18,325 bases of DNA from JAGVPT01 sp963843065 (GTDB lineage: Bacteria > Bacteroidota > Ignavibacteria > UBA10030 > UBA8401): NCBI GenBank assembly GCA_963843065.1, contig CAWJKX010000186.1:1-18325 (forward strand). Direction: 5' to 3'. Below are positions 6,009 through 13,407 of the stretch, piece after piece (within the stretch, counting starts at the first letter, position 1; each line of letters starts with the position of its first letter). A program made the position numbers and the translations under genes. The notes under the pieces are model-generated. The model did not search any database. It saw only the letters and a list, made by a program, of their open reading frames with translations, and was not told the origin of the DNA.

Positions 6009-7856
6009 ATGCTACGAAGAGAAGACATTCGCAACATCGCTATTATTGCTCACGTTGACCACGGAAAGACCACGCTCGTCGACCAACTGTTGCGGCAAAC
6101 CGGAACATTCCGCGAAAATCAAGTCATGATTACGCGAGTCATGGATTCGAACGACCTGGAGAAAGAACGCGGTATCACCATTCTCGCCAAAAACACATCG
6201 GTATTCTACCAGCCGAAGAAATCGAAAACAAAAATTAAGATTAACATCGTCGACACGCCGGGACACTCCGACTTCAGCGGCGAGGTTGAACGGACACTGA
6301 AAATGGTGGACGGCGTTCTTTTGCTTGTCGATGCCGCCGAAGGACCTCTGCCGGGAACAAAATTTGTCCTGAAAAAATCTCTTGACCTGCATCTTCAGCC
6401 GATCGTTGTCATCAACAAGATCGACCGGAAAGACGCGCGGCCCCATGAAGTGCTGGACGAAGTCTTCGAGCTATTCCTTTCGCTGGGTGCCACCGATAAG
6501 CAATTGGATTTCCCGACGATTTATGCTATCTCAAAACAGGGAATAGCGAAAACCGAACTTGACCAGGAGAGTAACAGTCTTGAACCGCTGTTTGAGGCAA
6601 TCATCAACAAAGTTCCAGCGCCGGAAGGAAACAGCGAAGAGCCTTTTCAAATGCTGGTGACAACCATTGATTACAACGACTATCTTGGCAGGCTTGGCAT
6701 CGGAAAGATTTCCCGCGGCACCATTAGTTTCGGTTCGCCGATGAAAATTATTCATCGCGACGGCACAGCGGAAAACGCACGCGTGACGAAAATTTATACT
6801 TTTGAAGGATTAAAACGCATTGAAACACAACGAGCAAGCGCCGGCGATATTATCGCGATTGCCGGAATGGAAGACGTCGATATCGGCGAAACGATCGCGG
6901 ATGCCGCCGACCCGACTCCGCTCCCTTTTGTTGCCATCGAGGAACCGACGATCTCAATGAACTTTGTCGTGAACAACTCTCCGTTTGCCGGGCAGGAAGG
7001 GAAATATGTCACAACGCGGAACCTTGGAGAACGGCTCGCCCGTGAACTCCGCTCGAATGTCAGCTTACGCGTCGAGCTGACCGATTCGCCGGATGTATTC
7101 CGCGTGAGCGGCCGCGGGGAACTTCATCTTTCCGTGCTGATAGAGAATATGCGGCGTGAAGGGTTTGAAGTACAGGTTTCCCGCCCCGAAGTGATCTATA
7201 AAAATATTGCCGATGTACTCTCTGAACCGATGGAACATGTTATCATCGACGTGCCCGATGAATTTGTCGGCACAGTGATCGAGAACCTGGGACGGCGCAA
7301 GGGCGAAATGAAGAATATGATCTCGTCGAACGGAAACACACGGCTGGAATTCTTTGTCCCGTCGCGCGGCTTGATCGGTTTCCGCAACGAGTTCATGACG
7401 CAGACGAAAGGAACCGGAATCCTTCACCACAACTTCCACGGCTACGAACCGTTTAAAGGCGAGCTTGAGCACCGCACTAAAGGGGCGCTTATTGCAATGG
7501 AACCCGGTGAAGCAGTCGCGTACGGGATGTGGAAACTGCAGGAACGCTCAACCTTTTTTGTCGAGCCCGGCGCGCGTGTTTATCCGGGAATGATCGTCGG
7601 CGAAAACTCGCGCGAACACGACATGACGGTCAACGTCTGCAAATCGAAACAACTCAGCAATATGCGCGCATCAGGCTCCGATGAAGCCGTTCGCCTGGAA
7701 CCGCCGCATCTTCTGACACTGGAACAAGCAATCGAATGGATCGGGGATGATGAATATGTTGAGGTGACGCCGAAATCGATTCGCCTCCGCAAAAAAATTC
7801 TGGGCGCCAACGAACGGAACCGGGCTTCAAAGAAGAAGGTCGAGACGGCAGAGTAG
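6009..7856 (+). CDS. typA: Translational GTPase TypA/BipA
   Basis: A ribosome-binding GTPase of the EF-G-like superfamily, known for roles in 50S assembly and growth under stress or cold. The ATG at 6009 gives 615 residues, the normal family length, and begins MLRREDIRNIAIIAHVDHGK as TypA does. The frame is open further upstream, but that part crosses the leader hairpin and is not family sequence. G motifs are AHVDHGKT at 14-21 (G1), RGIT at 54-57 (G2), DTPGHSD at 82-88 (G3) and NKID at 136-139 (G4). The EF-G-like domains and a C-terminal domain with PSRGLIGFRNEFMTQTKGTG and the GELEHRTKGAL segment follow, both TypA hallmarks. A short Lys-rich insertion precedes the G3 strand (about residues 69-76). 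No Shine-Dalgarno is seen before the ATG. It appears monocistronic. Confidence 0.97.
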   Translation: MLRREDIRNIAIIAHVDHGKTTLVDQLLRQTGTFRENQVMITRVMDSNDLEKERGITILAKNTSVFYQPKKSKTKIKINIVDTPGHSDFSGEVERTLKMVDGVLLLVDAAEGPLPGTKFVLKKSLDLHLQPIVVINKIDRKDARPHEVLDEVFELFLSLGATDKQLDFPTIYAISKQGIAKTELDQESNSLEPLFEAIINKVPAPEGNSEEPFQMLVTTIDYNDYLGRLGIGKISRGTISFGSPMKIIHRDGTAENARVTKIYTFEGLKRIETQRASAGDIIAIAGMEDVDIGETIADAADPTPLPFVAIEEPTISMNFVVNNSPFAGQEGKYVTTRNLGERLARELRSNVSLRVELTDSPDVFRVSGRGELHLSVLIENMRREGFEVQVSRPEVIYKNIADVLSEPMEHVIIDVPDEFVGTVIENLGRRKGEMKNMISSNGNTRLEFFVPSRGLIGFRNEFMTQTKGTGILHHNFHGYEPFKGELEHRTKGALIAMEPGEAVAYGMWKLQERSTFFVEPGARVYPGMIVGENSREHDMTVNVCKSKQLSNMRASGSDEAVRLEPPHLLTLEQAIEWIGDDEYVEVTPKSIRLRKKILGANERNRASKKKVETAE

Positions 7857-7885
7857 GCTGAGAGTATCTAAAATTGCTAGTATTT

Positions 7886-8011
7886 GCCCTTTGCCCTTTG
7901 CCTTTTGCCTTTTGCCTTTTACCTTTCACCTTTCACCTTTCACCTTTCACCTTTCACCTTTCACCTTTCACCTTTTACCTTTTACCTTTCACTTCTCACC
8001 ATTTGCCATTC
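7886..8011. repeat. Heptanucleotide tandem array, consensus (A/G)CCTTT(T/C)
   Basis: Fifteen contiguous 7-base units run from 7886 to 7990: two GCCCTTT, three GCCTTTT, seven ACCTTTC, two ACCTTTT and one ACCTTTC. Three decayed units (ACTTCTC, ACCATTT, GCCATTC) extend it to 8011. Because 7 is not a multiple of 3, all frames are open and encode a 7-residue repeat, which explains the spurious ORFs there. It fills the spacer between the typA stop and the promoter of the next gene, and the decayed units supply the -35 box. It resembles the short tandem heptamer repeats described in cyanobacteria. Confidence 0.95.
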
Positions 8012-8031
8012 ACTCGGCATTGCGCTATATT
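8003..8031 (+). promoter_or_regulatory. Sigma-70-like promoter for the SpoIIE-type phosphatase gene
   Basis: TTGCCA (8003-8008), a 17-base gap, then TATATT (8026-8031), identical in -10 and spacing to the typA promoter. The -35 box lies inside the decayed end of the heptamer array, so the whole array is immediately upstream, where it could affect promoter strength. Confidence 0.6.
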
Positions 8032-8088
8032 CCCGCAACACGGCAACCTCTCCTCCCGTAGTAGAATAACCTAAGAACGGATAATTTT

Positions 8089-9285
8089 ATGCCACAGAAG
8101 AAATCACCGATAAATTTATGGAAATCGATGGAGCAGAAAGACCTGCGCCGTCTCGCGCTTGCGGTTTTCTTTTTGTTCGGGACGATTGGACCTTTGACCA
8201 TGCTGATGAACTCCAGCATCCTGCCCGGCTCCTGGTTCATGCTCATCTATTTTACAGTGTTGGCCGGAGCACTTTCGGCATGTATTATTTTGTTCATCAA
8301 AAAGCCCGTCCTATTTGTAACTTCCATGATAGTGATTATCGGCGCGATGATGGCAGAGTATCACGTGGAGCAATTTCTTTTCGGCCGGGTAGAAGAATCA
8401 AGAATGTTGACGGCAGACCATCTTTTCACCTTTACCCAGCAAGAGATCGACCGTATCGACGTTCGCCGTCCGCTGTTTGGAGTTATTGCAATCTTTCTCC
8501 TGTCGGCGGGTTACACTCTTTTCTTGAGAGTTGTCGGAGAAGAAACCAGGAAACGGGCCCGGCTTGAAACTGAAGTTGCCGTGGCCCGAAGAATTCAGCA
8601 ATCATTGCAGCCGTCAGCGGCGTTCAAGACCGATTGGTGCGAAGCGGCAGGAATTACTGTGCCGGCAACGGAAGTGGGCGGCGATTATTTCGACATGATA
8701 AAAATTTCTGACGATGAGGCAGTGATTGCCATCGCCGATGTGTCGGGCCACGGCGTCGGCGCGGGAATACTTTCTGCAATGACGAAGAGTGCACTCCATA
8801 CCGAACTTCATCATACCGCAGTACCGGCTGAATTGATGTTCAATTTGAACAATGCCGTGTACCAGATAACAGACAAAAAAATGTTTGTGTCATTCGCCTA
8901 TCTTCTTCTTGACAAGCGAACAATGACGGCGCATGTTGCAACCGCCGGACATCCCCCAATTTTTCTCGTTCAAAAATCCGATGGCGCGATTGTTGAAATC
9001 CGCACACCAAACCTCGCACTGGCAGTACAGGCTTCAACACAGTACACCGAACAGGCAATTCATTTTAACCATGGAGATATTCTGATTCTCTATACCGACG
9101 GAATCACCGAGGCAATAGACGACAAAGGGGAACAATTCGGCGCCGACCGGTTGAAAGAATTGATCAGCGATACCGAACGGGGGTCATCGGAGTCGCTAAG
9201 CAGTTCTATTATGGCATCCGTCCGAACATTTACAGTTAATAAAGAATTTGCCGATGACGCAACAATTGTTGTAGTCCGCGTCTGA
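8089..9285 (+). CDS. Membrane-anchored SpoIIE/RsbU-type PP2C serine phosphatase
   Basis: A 398-residue protein predicted to dephosphorylate an anti-anti-sigma (STAS) protein in a partner-switching pathway. The N-terminal part has about four hydrophobic segments (20-40, 48-71, 75-90, 128-147) with an extracytoplasmic loop around 91-127. A helical linker follows (150-170) with the RRIQQSLQP motif typical of the regulatory switch element. The phosphatase domain spans about 185-398. Metal-binding motifs are GGDYFD (197-202), ADVSGHG (216-222), YTDGITE (335-341) and ADDAT (388-392), so the metal site looks intact. The membrane part matches no sensor domain I know. No anti-sigma factor or STAS gene is nearby, so the partner is elsewhere. 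It has its own promoter (8003-8031) behind the heptamer array. The ribosome site is weak. Confidence 0.92.
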   Translation: MPQKKSPINLWKSMEQKDLRRLALAVFFLFGTIGPLTMLMNSSILPGSWFMLIYFTVLAGALSACIILFIKKPVLFVTSMIVIIGAMMAEYHVEQFLFGRVEESRMLTADHLFTFTQQEIDRIDVRRPLFGVIAIFLLSAGYTLFLRVVGEETRKRARLETEVAVARRIQQSLQPSAAFKTDWCEAAGITVPATEVGGDYFDMIKISDDEAVIAIADVSGHGVGAGILSAMTKSALHTELHHTAVPAELMFNLNNAVYQITDKKMFVSFAYLLLDKRTMTAHVATAGHPPIFLVQKSDGAIVEIRTPNLALAVQASTQYTEQAIHFNHGDILILYTDGITEAIDDKGEQFGADRLKELISDTERGSSESLSSSIMASVRTFTVNKEFADDATIVVVRV

Positions 9286-9300
9286 GTGTAAGCGTTTCGA

Positions 9301-9323
9301 CATGCCACGAGGCCATGGTTTTT
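9301..9323 (+). terminator. Probable weak intrinsic terminator after the phosphatase gene
   Basis: CATGCC (9301-9306) pairs with GGCCATG (9311-9317) with one bulged base and an ACGA loop, followed by G and five T. It begins 15 bases after the stop codon. The stem is short. Confidence 0.4.
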
Positions 9324-9454
9324 AGCAAGTCACCCAAGTCGGGAGATCGTTTGTGCATTTTTTCGAAAATCCGCTTGATTTTTGTGGACATTCTGTAAAT
9401 CTTAGAAAAGTTTTCATACGATATTTTCTTAGAATATTACGGAAGGATGCTCTA

Positions 9455-10219
9455 ATGACTTACCGATTCTCTGTTGTGCTGTTGACTGCGGCCGTGGTTG
9501 GATTTGTGCTTTGGGGGTGCAGCTCAGAAACACAAGACCCCGTTTCTAGCACCAATACTTCAACAGGAACAGGGGGAGTAAAACCATTATATAAATCTAT
9601 CTCAGCGCCCACAAACGTCCTGGCGGCTGTGAACGGATCAACCGTTACTATATCGTGGGATTCAGTGATACTTGCTGTGAACTACCACGTGATCGTTCAG
9701 ACAAACAGCAATCCTTACATTGATACGATATTGTCTGCGCGGCGGCTTGTTTTGACGAAGGTGCCGGTTGGAACCTATTCTGTAACGGTGGCTCCAATTC
9801 TTGCAGGATTGCCGGAGGGAACGGCCTCAGCGCCCGTTTTCTTTACACTGAGTTCTGTTGTTGCGCCAACCGTCACAGCGACTGCTTCACTTAATTCAAC
9901 CTGGTTTCGAAATGGGGAATGGATAACGGTAACGTTCAGCGGCCTAGTTGTGAATACCCAGGGCGGTGCGAGCTATAAGTTGATCGATGAGTACAACAAA
10001 ATCCACTATACGGGGACCGTTCCTGCCGGGCCGTACTCGTTGCAATTGGTGTTAAAAGACAGAGATATGTGGATTGACAGAGATGGACGACAATACACTT
10101 TCACAATCACGGCGACAAACTCTGCGGGAACCGCAAAAGCATCCGTTACAGTGACTATTCCACGCGACAAAAATTTCCCAAGTATAAAGAACGACGACGG
10201 CTGGGACGACAATCGTTAA
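9455..10219 (+). CDS. Lipoprotein with fibronectin type III-like domain (function unknown)
   Basis: A predicted 254-residue lipoprotein. The ATG at 9455 has a good GGAAGGA ribosome site 7 bases upstream and yields a compact lipoprotein signal peptide ending in LWGC (lipidated Cys22). An upstream in-frame GTG at 9353 would add 34 residues and spoil the signal peptide, so it is rejected. A Ser/Thr/Gly-rich linker is followed by an FN3-like beta domain, roughly residues 45-135, with SAPTNVLAAV, TVTISWD and the VPVGTYSVTVAP strand. A second, less clear beta domain (about 140-245) has Ig-like TITATNSAGTA. There are no catalytic motifs. It probably acts in adhesion or as a cell-surface structural protein. 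It is followed by a strong terminator and so is a single-gene unit. Confidence 0.82.
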   Translation: MTYRFSVVLLTAAVVGFVLWGCSSETQDPVSSTNTSTGTGGVKPLYKSISAPTNVLAAVNGSTVTISWDSVILAVNYHVIVQTNSNPYIDTILSARRLVLTKVPVGTYSVTVAPILAGLPEGTASAPVFFTLSSVVAPTVTATASLNSTWFRNGEWITVTFSGLVVNTQGGASYKLIDEYNKIHYTGTVPAGPYSLQLVLKDRDMWIDRDGRQYTFTITATNSAGTAKASVTVTIPRDKNFPSIKNDDGWDDNR

Positions 10220-10240
10220 AATGTAAGCAGCCGTTCTACA

Positions 10241-10276
10241 AAAAAAGGCGAGACAAAATTCTGTCTCGCCTTTTTT
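10241..10276 (+). terminator. Intrinsic terminator after the FN3-like lipoprotein gene
   Basis: A perfect 15-bp stem (10241-10255 with 10262-10276, core GGCGAGACA/TGTCTCGCC) has a 6-base loop, six A on the left and six T on the right. It begins 21 bases after the stop codon. The A/T symmetry would allow it to work in both directions. Confidence 0.93.
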
Positions 10277-10286
10277 CGTCACCGCC

Positions 10287-10315
10287 TTGAATGTTAAAAC
10301 AAGAAAGCTGATATT
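10287..10315 (+). promoter_or_regulatory. Sigma-70-like promoter for the M28 peptidase gene
   Basis: TTGAAT (10287-10292), a 17-base gap, then GATATT (10310-10315), lying just below the previous gene's terminator. It leaves a leader of about 65 bases. Confidence 0.45.
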
Positions 10316-10387
10316 CTCTCTCGAAAAGAGAACTATGGATGACGGCCGCCCGCTGCCGCTTGGAAGAAATTGTATTCGGAGGAATGA

Positions 10388-12595
10388 ATGAATCGCACCG
10401 TTTTTGTTTTTCTATTTATACTTTGTGCCGGTACACTATTTTCTCAAACCCAGCGTGAGTGGGAAGAAAAATTTTGCGCGATTCCGAAACCGGAAAACCT
10501 GCGGAAGTACATGAAAAAGCTCTCCGCTCGTCCGCACCATGTCGGATCGGCGTACGACAAAGAAAATGCGGAATGGATTCTCTCCAAGTTTACGGAATGG
10601 GGACTCGATGCACATATTGAAACATTTGATGTTTTATTTCCGACGCCGAAAGAACGCGCAGTGGAACTTGTCGCTCCGACAAAATTTACCGCGAAGCTGC
10701 GGGAACCTGGTCTCCCCGATGATCCAACATCAAACCAAAGCGATGAACAGCTTCCGACCTACAACGCGTACTCCATCGACGGGGACGTCGCCGCGCCGCT
10801 GGTATATGTTAACTACGGCGTTCCGGACGATTACGAGAAGCTCGACCGGATGGGAATTTCCGTGGAGGGCTGCATCGTCATTACGCGCTACGGCGGATCG
10901 TGGCGCGGCATCAAACCGAAGGTCGCAGCCGAACATGGCGCAGTCGGCTGTCTCATTTATTCAGACCCGGCTGGGGACGGCTATGCCGAAGGAGATGTTT
11001 TTCCTAAAGGAGCGTATCGTCCGCCGGACGGTGTGCAGCGGGGAAGCGTCATGGACATGCCGTTGTACCCGGGCGATCCGCTTACTCCCGGAGTAGGTGC
11101 TACTCCCGGGGCTAAACGTCTAGCGATGAAAGATGTGCAAGTCTTCACGAAGATTCCCGTTCTGCCGATTTCGTATGCAGATGCAGAGCCGCTCCTTGCC
11201 GCATTGACCGGGCCAGTCGCTCCGGCTGAGTGGCGTGGTGCACTTCCGATCACGTACCATGTCGGACCCGGTGAAGCAAAAGTTCATCTTAAAGCGCTGT
11301 TCAATTGGGATCAAAAAAAGATTTACGATGTTATTGCAAAAATTCCCGGCGCTGATTTTCCGGATGAATGGATAATTCGCGGAAATCATCACGATGCGTG
11401 GGTCAACGGCGCTGAAGACCCGATCTCAGGGCAAGTCTGTTTGTTGGAAGAAGCCCGCTCCCTGGGAGAGCTTGTGAAGCAAGGCTGGAAACCTAAGCGG
11501 ACAATCGTGTATTGTGCGTGGGATGGTGAGGAAGAGGGGCTGCTCGGTTCGACCGAATGGGTTGAAACTCATGCCGATGAGCTCCAACAAAAAGGAGTCG
11601 TGTATATAAACTCCGATTCAAACGGACGCGGTTACATTTATGTTGGCGGGTCGCATACGCTGGAAAAATTCATTAACGCGGTCATGCGGGATATCAACGA
11701 CCCGGAAAAAAATATTTCCGTCTGGAAACGCTCGTACCTGCTGCAAATCGCCCGTACTCCTTCCACGGATGACCGCCGGGAAATCAGGACTCGGGGAGAC
11801 CTGAAAATAAGTGCGCTTGGCTCTGGCTCGGATTACACTGCTTTCCTTGACCATTGCGGTTTTGCATCCCTTAATATCGGTTTTGGCGGAGAAGGGGGAG
11901 GCGGAACCTACCACTCAGTCTACGATGATTTTTATTACTATACTCATTTCTCCGACACCGATTTCAAGTACGGTCGTGCACTTGCACAAACTGTCGGCAC
12001 AGCAGTTATCCGCCTGGCGGACGCAGAATTACTTCCATACTCTTTCACAAGTTTTTCGGAGACAGTGCGGAAATACTTAGACGAGCTGCAGAAACTTGCG
12101 AAAAGTAAGCAGGACGATATCCGCGAACGAAACAAAGAGATTGAAGAGGGAGTTTTTGCGGCAACGGCCGATCCAAAAGAAAAATCGGTGCCGCCGTCGA
12201 TGGAAGACCTTCCCCCGTATTTAAATTTTTCCCCTTTGCAAAACGCTGTTGATTTGCTCCTGCGATGCGCTGAACGGTACGATAGGATTGCGGCCGGCAT
12301 TAAGGAAAAGAAATCGGTTTCCTTCGAGGGGGTCAATGCAAAGCTTATTGCGAGCGAACGAAAACTTACAACAACAGAAGGATTGCCGGGGCGCCCGTGG
12401 TTCAGGCATCAGATTTATGCGCCCGGGTTTTACACGGGATACGGCGTAAAAACAATTCCTGCGGTCCGCGAAGCCATCGAGCAAAAGCAGTGGAAACTCG
12501 CGGAAGAACAGATTGTAAAAGTCGCGCAGGTGATTGAAGGCGAAGCGTCGTTGATCGATTCGGCGGCCGCGGAATTAGAGAAAAATTTCCAATAA
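10388..12595 (+). CDS. Secreted M28 zinc metallopeptidase, glutamate carboxypeptidase II (PSMA)-like
   Basis: A 735-residue exported peptidase of family M28, subfamily like human PSMA/NAALADase, which trims C-terminal residues from peptides. The signal peptide is residues 1-20 (TLFSQ). The layout is an N-terminal part, a PA-like protease-associated domain (about 120-300) and the M28 catalytic domain (about 305-550). A helical C-terminal domain (about 600-730) matches the transferrin-receptor-like dimerisation domain. By alignment with PSMA the zinc ligands and base are His334 (GNHHDAW), Asp344 (GAEDP), Glu381/Glu382 (WDGEEEGLLGSTEW), Asp410 (YINSDSNG) and His509 (TYHSVYDD). All are present, so it should be active. 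The ATG at 10388 has GGAGG 5 bases upstream; an ATG at 10384 is out of frame. The deoxynucleoside kinase gene follows after 68 bases and might be co-transcribed. Confidence 0.95.
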   Translation: MNRTVFVFLFILCAGTLFSQTQREWEEKFCAIPKPENLRKYMKKLSARPHHVGSAYDKENAEWILSKFTEWGLDAHIETFDVLFPTPKERAVELVAPTKFTAKLREPGLPDDPTSNQSDEQLPTYNAYSIDGDVAAPLVYVNYGVPDDYEKLDRMGISVEGCIVITRYGGSWRGIKPKVAAEHGAVGCLIYSDPAGDGYAEGDVFPKGAYRPPDGVQRGSVMDMPLYPGDPLTPGVGATPGAKRLAMKDVQVFTKIPVLPISYADAEPLLAALTGPVAPAEWRGALPITYHVGPGEAKVHLKALFNWDQKKIYDVIAKIPGADFPDEWIIRGNHHDAWVNGAEDPISGQVCLLEEARSLGELVKQGWKPKRTIVYCAWDGEEEGLLGSTEWVETHADELQQKGVVYINSDSNGRGYIYVGGSHTLEKFINAVMRDINDPEKNISVWKRSYLLQIARTPSTDDRREIRTRGDLKISALGSGSDYTAFLDHCGFASLNIGFGGEGGGGTYHSVYDDFYYYTHFSDTDFKYGRALAQTVGTAVIRLADAELLPYSFTSFSETVRKYLDELQKLAKSKQDDIRERNKEIEEGVFAATADPKEKSVPPSMEDLPPYLNFSPLQNAVDLLLRCAERYDRIAAGIKEKKSVSFEGVNAKLIASERKLTTTEGLPGRPWFRHQIYAPGFYTGYGVKTIPAVREAIEQKQWKLAEEQIVKVAQVIEGEASLIDSAAAELEKNFQ

Positions 12596-12663
12596 AAAGT
12601 TTTCCGGCCAGCATTCAAACGGCCGTGCACGGACTTCGCAGGAAATTATTACGGAGCACTCCT

Positions 12664-13293
12664 ATGGCATATCCACAGAACAAAACTTTCGTTGCAGTCG
12701 CCGGAAACATCGGCTCCGGCAAATCGTCTCTCACGACTATGCTTGGAAAGCATTTTTCCTGGAAGCCGTACTTTGAATCGGTTGAAGACAACCCGTACCT
12801 CGTTGACTTCTACGGCGACATGAAGCGGTGGTCATTCCACCTGCAAATCTATTTTCTCTCGCACCGGTTCACAAACCATAAACAGATCGTTGAATCGCCG
12901 GAGTCGGTTATTCAAGACCGCTCTATCTATGAGGACGCCGAAATTTTCGCGCGGAACCTTCACGAGATCGGCAATATGGACAAGCGCGACTATGAAAACT
13001 ATGTCGCATTATACCGGGTGATGACTGAATATTTGCGACCGCCTGACCTCATGATTTACCTCCGTGCCTCCGTTGATACGCTGAAAAAGCAGATTTTAAA
13101 AAGGGGAAGATCGTACGAACAGAGCATTAAACGGGAATATTTGGAACAGCTCAACGGGCACTACGAGTCGTGGATCAGCGGCTACACACTTGGGCAGCTG
13201 CTTATCGTCGAAAGCGACAACCTCGACTTTGTTCACAACGAAAAAGACTTTCAGTTTGTGCAAAAATTGGTGCGGGAGAAGCTAATGAAATGA
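12664..13293 (+). CDS. Deoxynucleoside kinase (deoxyadenosine/deoxyguanosine kinase family)
   Basis: A 209-residue kinase of the dNK family (deoxyguanosine, deoxyadenosine and thymidine-2-type kinases) that phosphorylates salvaged deoxynucleosides using a nucleoside triphosphate. The ATG at 12664 is supported by GGAG 7 bases upstream; an ATG at 12625 in frame lacks this. Motifs are the P-loop GNIGSGKSS (14-22), the substrate-binding FESVEDNPY (37-45), IQDRSIYEDAEIF (83-95) with the catalytic-region Asp85-Arg86-Ser87, and the Arg-rich lid KRGRSYEQ. Family length is normal. Which base it prefers cannot be read from sequence. It converges on the S41 protease gene across a 114-base spacer. Confidence 0.93.
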   Translation: MAYPQNKTFVAVAGNIGSGKSSLTTMLGKHFSWKPYFESVEDNPYLVDFYGDMKRWSFHLQIYFLSHRFTNHKQIVESPESVIQDRSIYEDAEIFARNLHEIGNMDKRDYENYVALYRVMTEYLRPPDLMIYLRASVDTLKKQILKRGRSYEQSIKREYLEQLNGHYESWISGYTLGQLLIVESDNLDFVHNEKDFQFVQKLVREKLMK

Positions 13294-13312
13294 CCATGAG
13301 CCCAAAGCATCC

Positions 13313-13341
13313 AAAAAATCTTCAATGACTGCATTGGAAGA
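13313..13341 (-). terminator. Probable intrinsic terminator of the S41 protease gene
   Basis: On the minus strand, TCTTCCAATG pairs with CATTGAAGA around a 4-base loop with one bulged base, and the stem is followed by six T (13318-13313). It is 67 bases after the S41 stop codon, in the spacer between convergent genes. On the plus strand it lacks a U-tract. Confidence 0.5.
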
Positions 13342-13407
13342 AAACCTGTTACCCCGACCGATTGGATGAATGCTTATCTCGTCTTCTTAGGACGAATGGA
13401 ATAAGAC

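Noticed and set aside
7874..8074. Overlapping ORFs of Phe/Leu/Ser/Pro/Thr repeats in several frames
   Set aside because: They are a by-product of the heptamer array: 7-base units keep all frames open and translate to the same 7-residue repeat.
9353..9454. GTG at 9353 as the start of the FN3-like lipoprotein
   Set aside because: The ATG at 9455 has a good ribosome site and gives a compact lipoprotein signal peptide; the extra 34 residues do not.
11080..11115. Direct repeat of CTCCCGG inside the M28 peptidase gene
   Set aside because: It is coding sequence (TPGVGATPGA) within the PA-like domain region; a short Pro-Gly loop repeat.
12600..12625. Hairpin CGGCC/GGCCG between the M28 and kinase genes as a terminator
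   Set aside because: The 5-bp stem with an 11-base loop is not followed by a T-tract.
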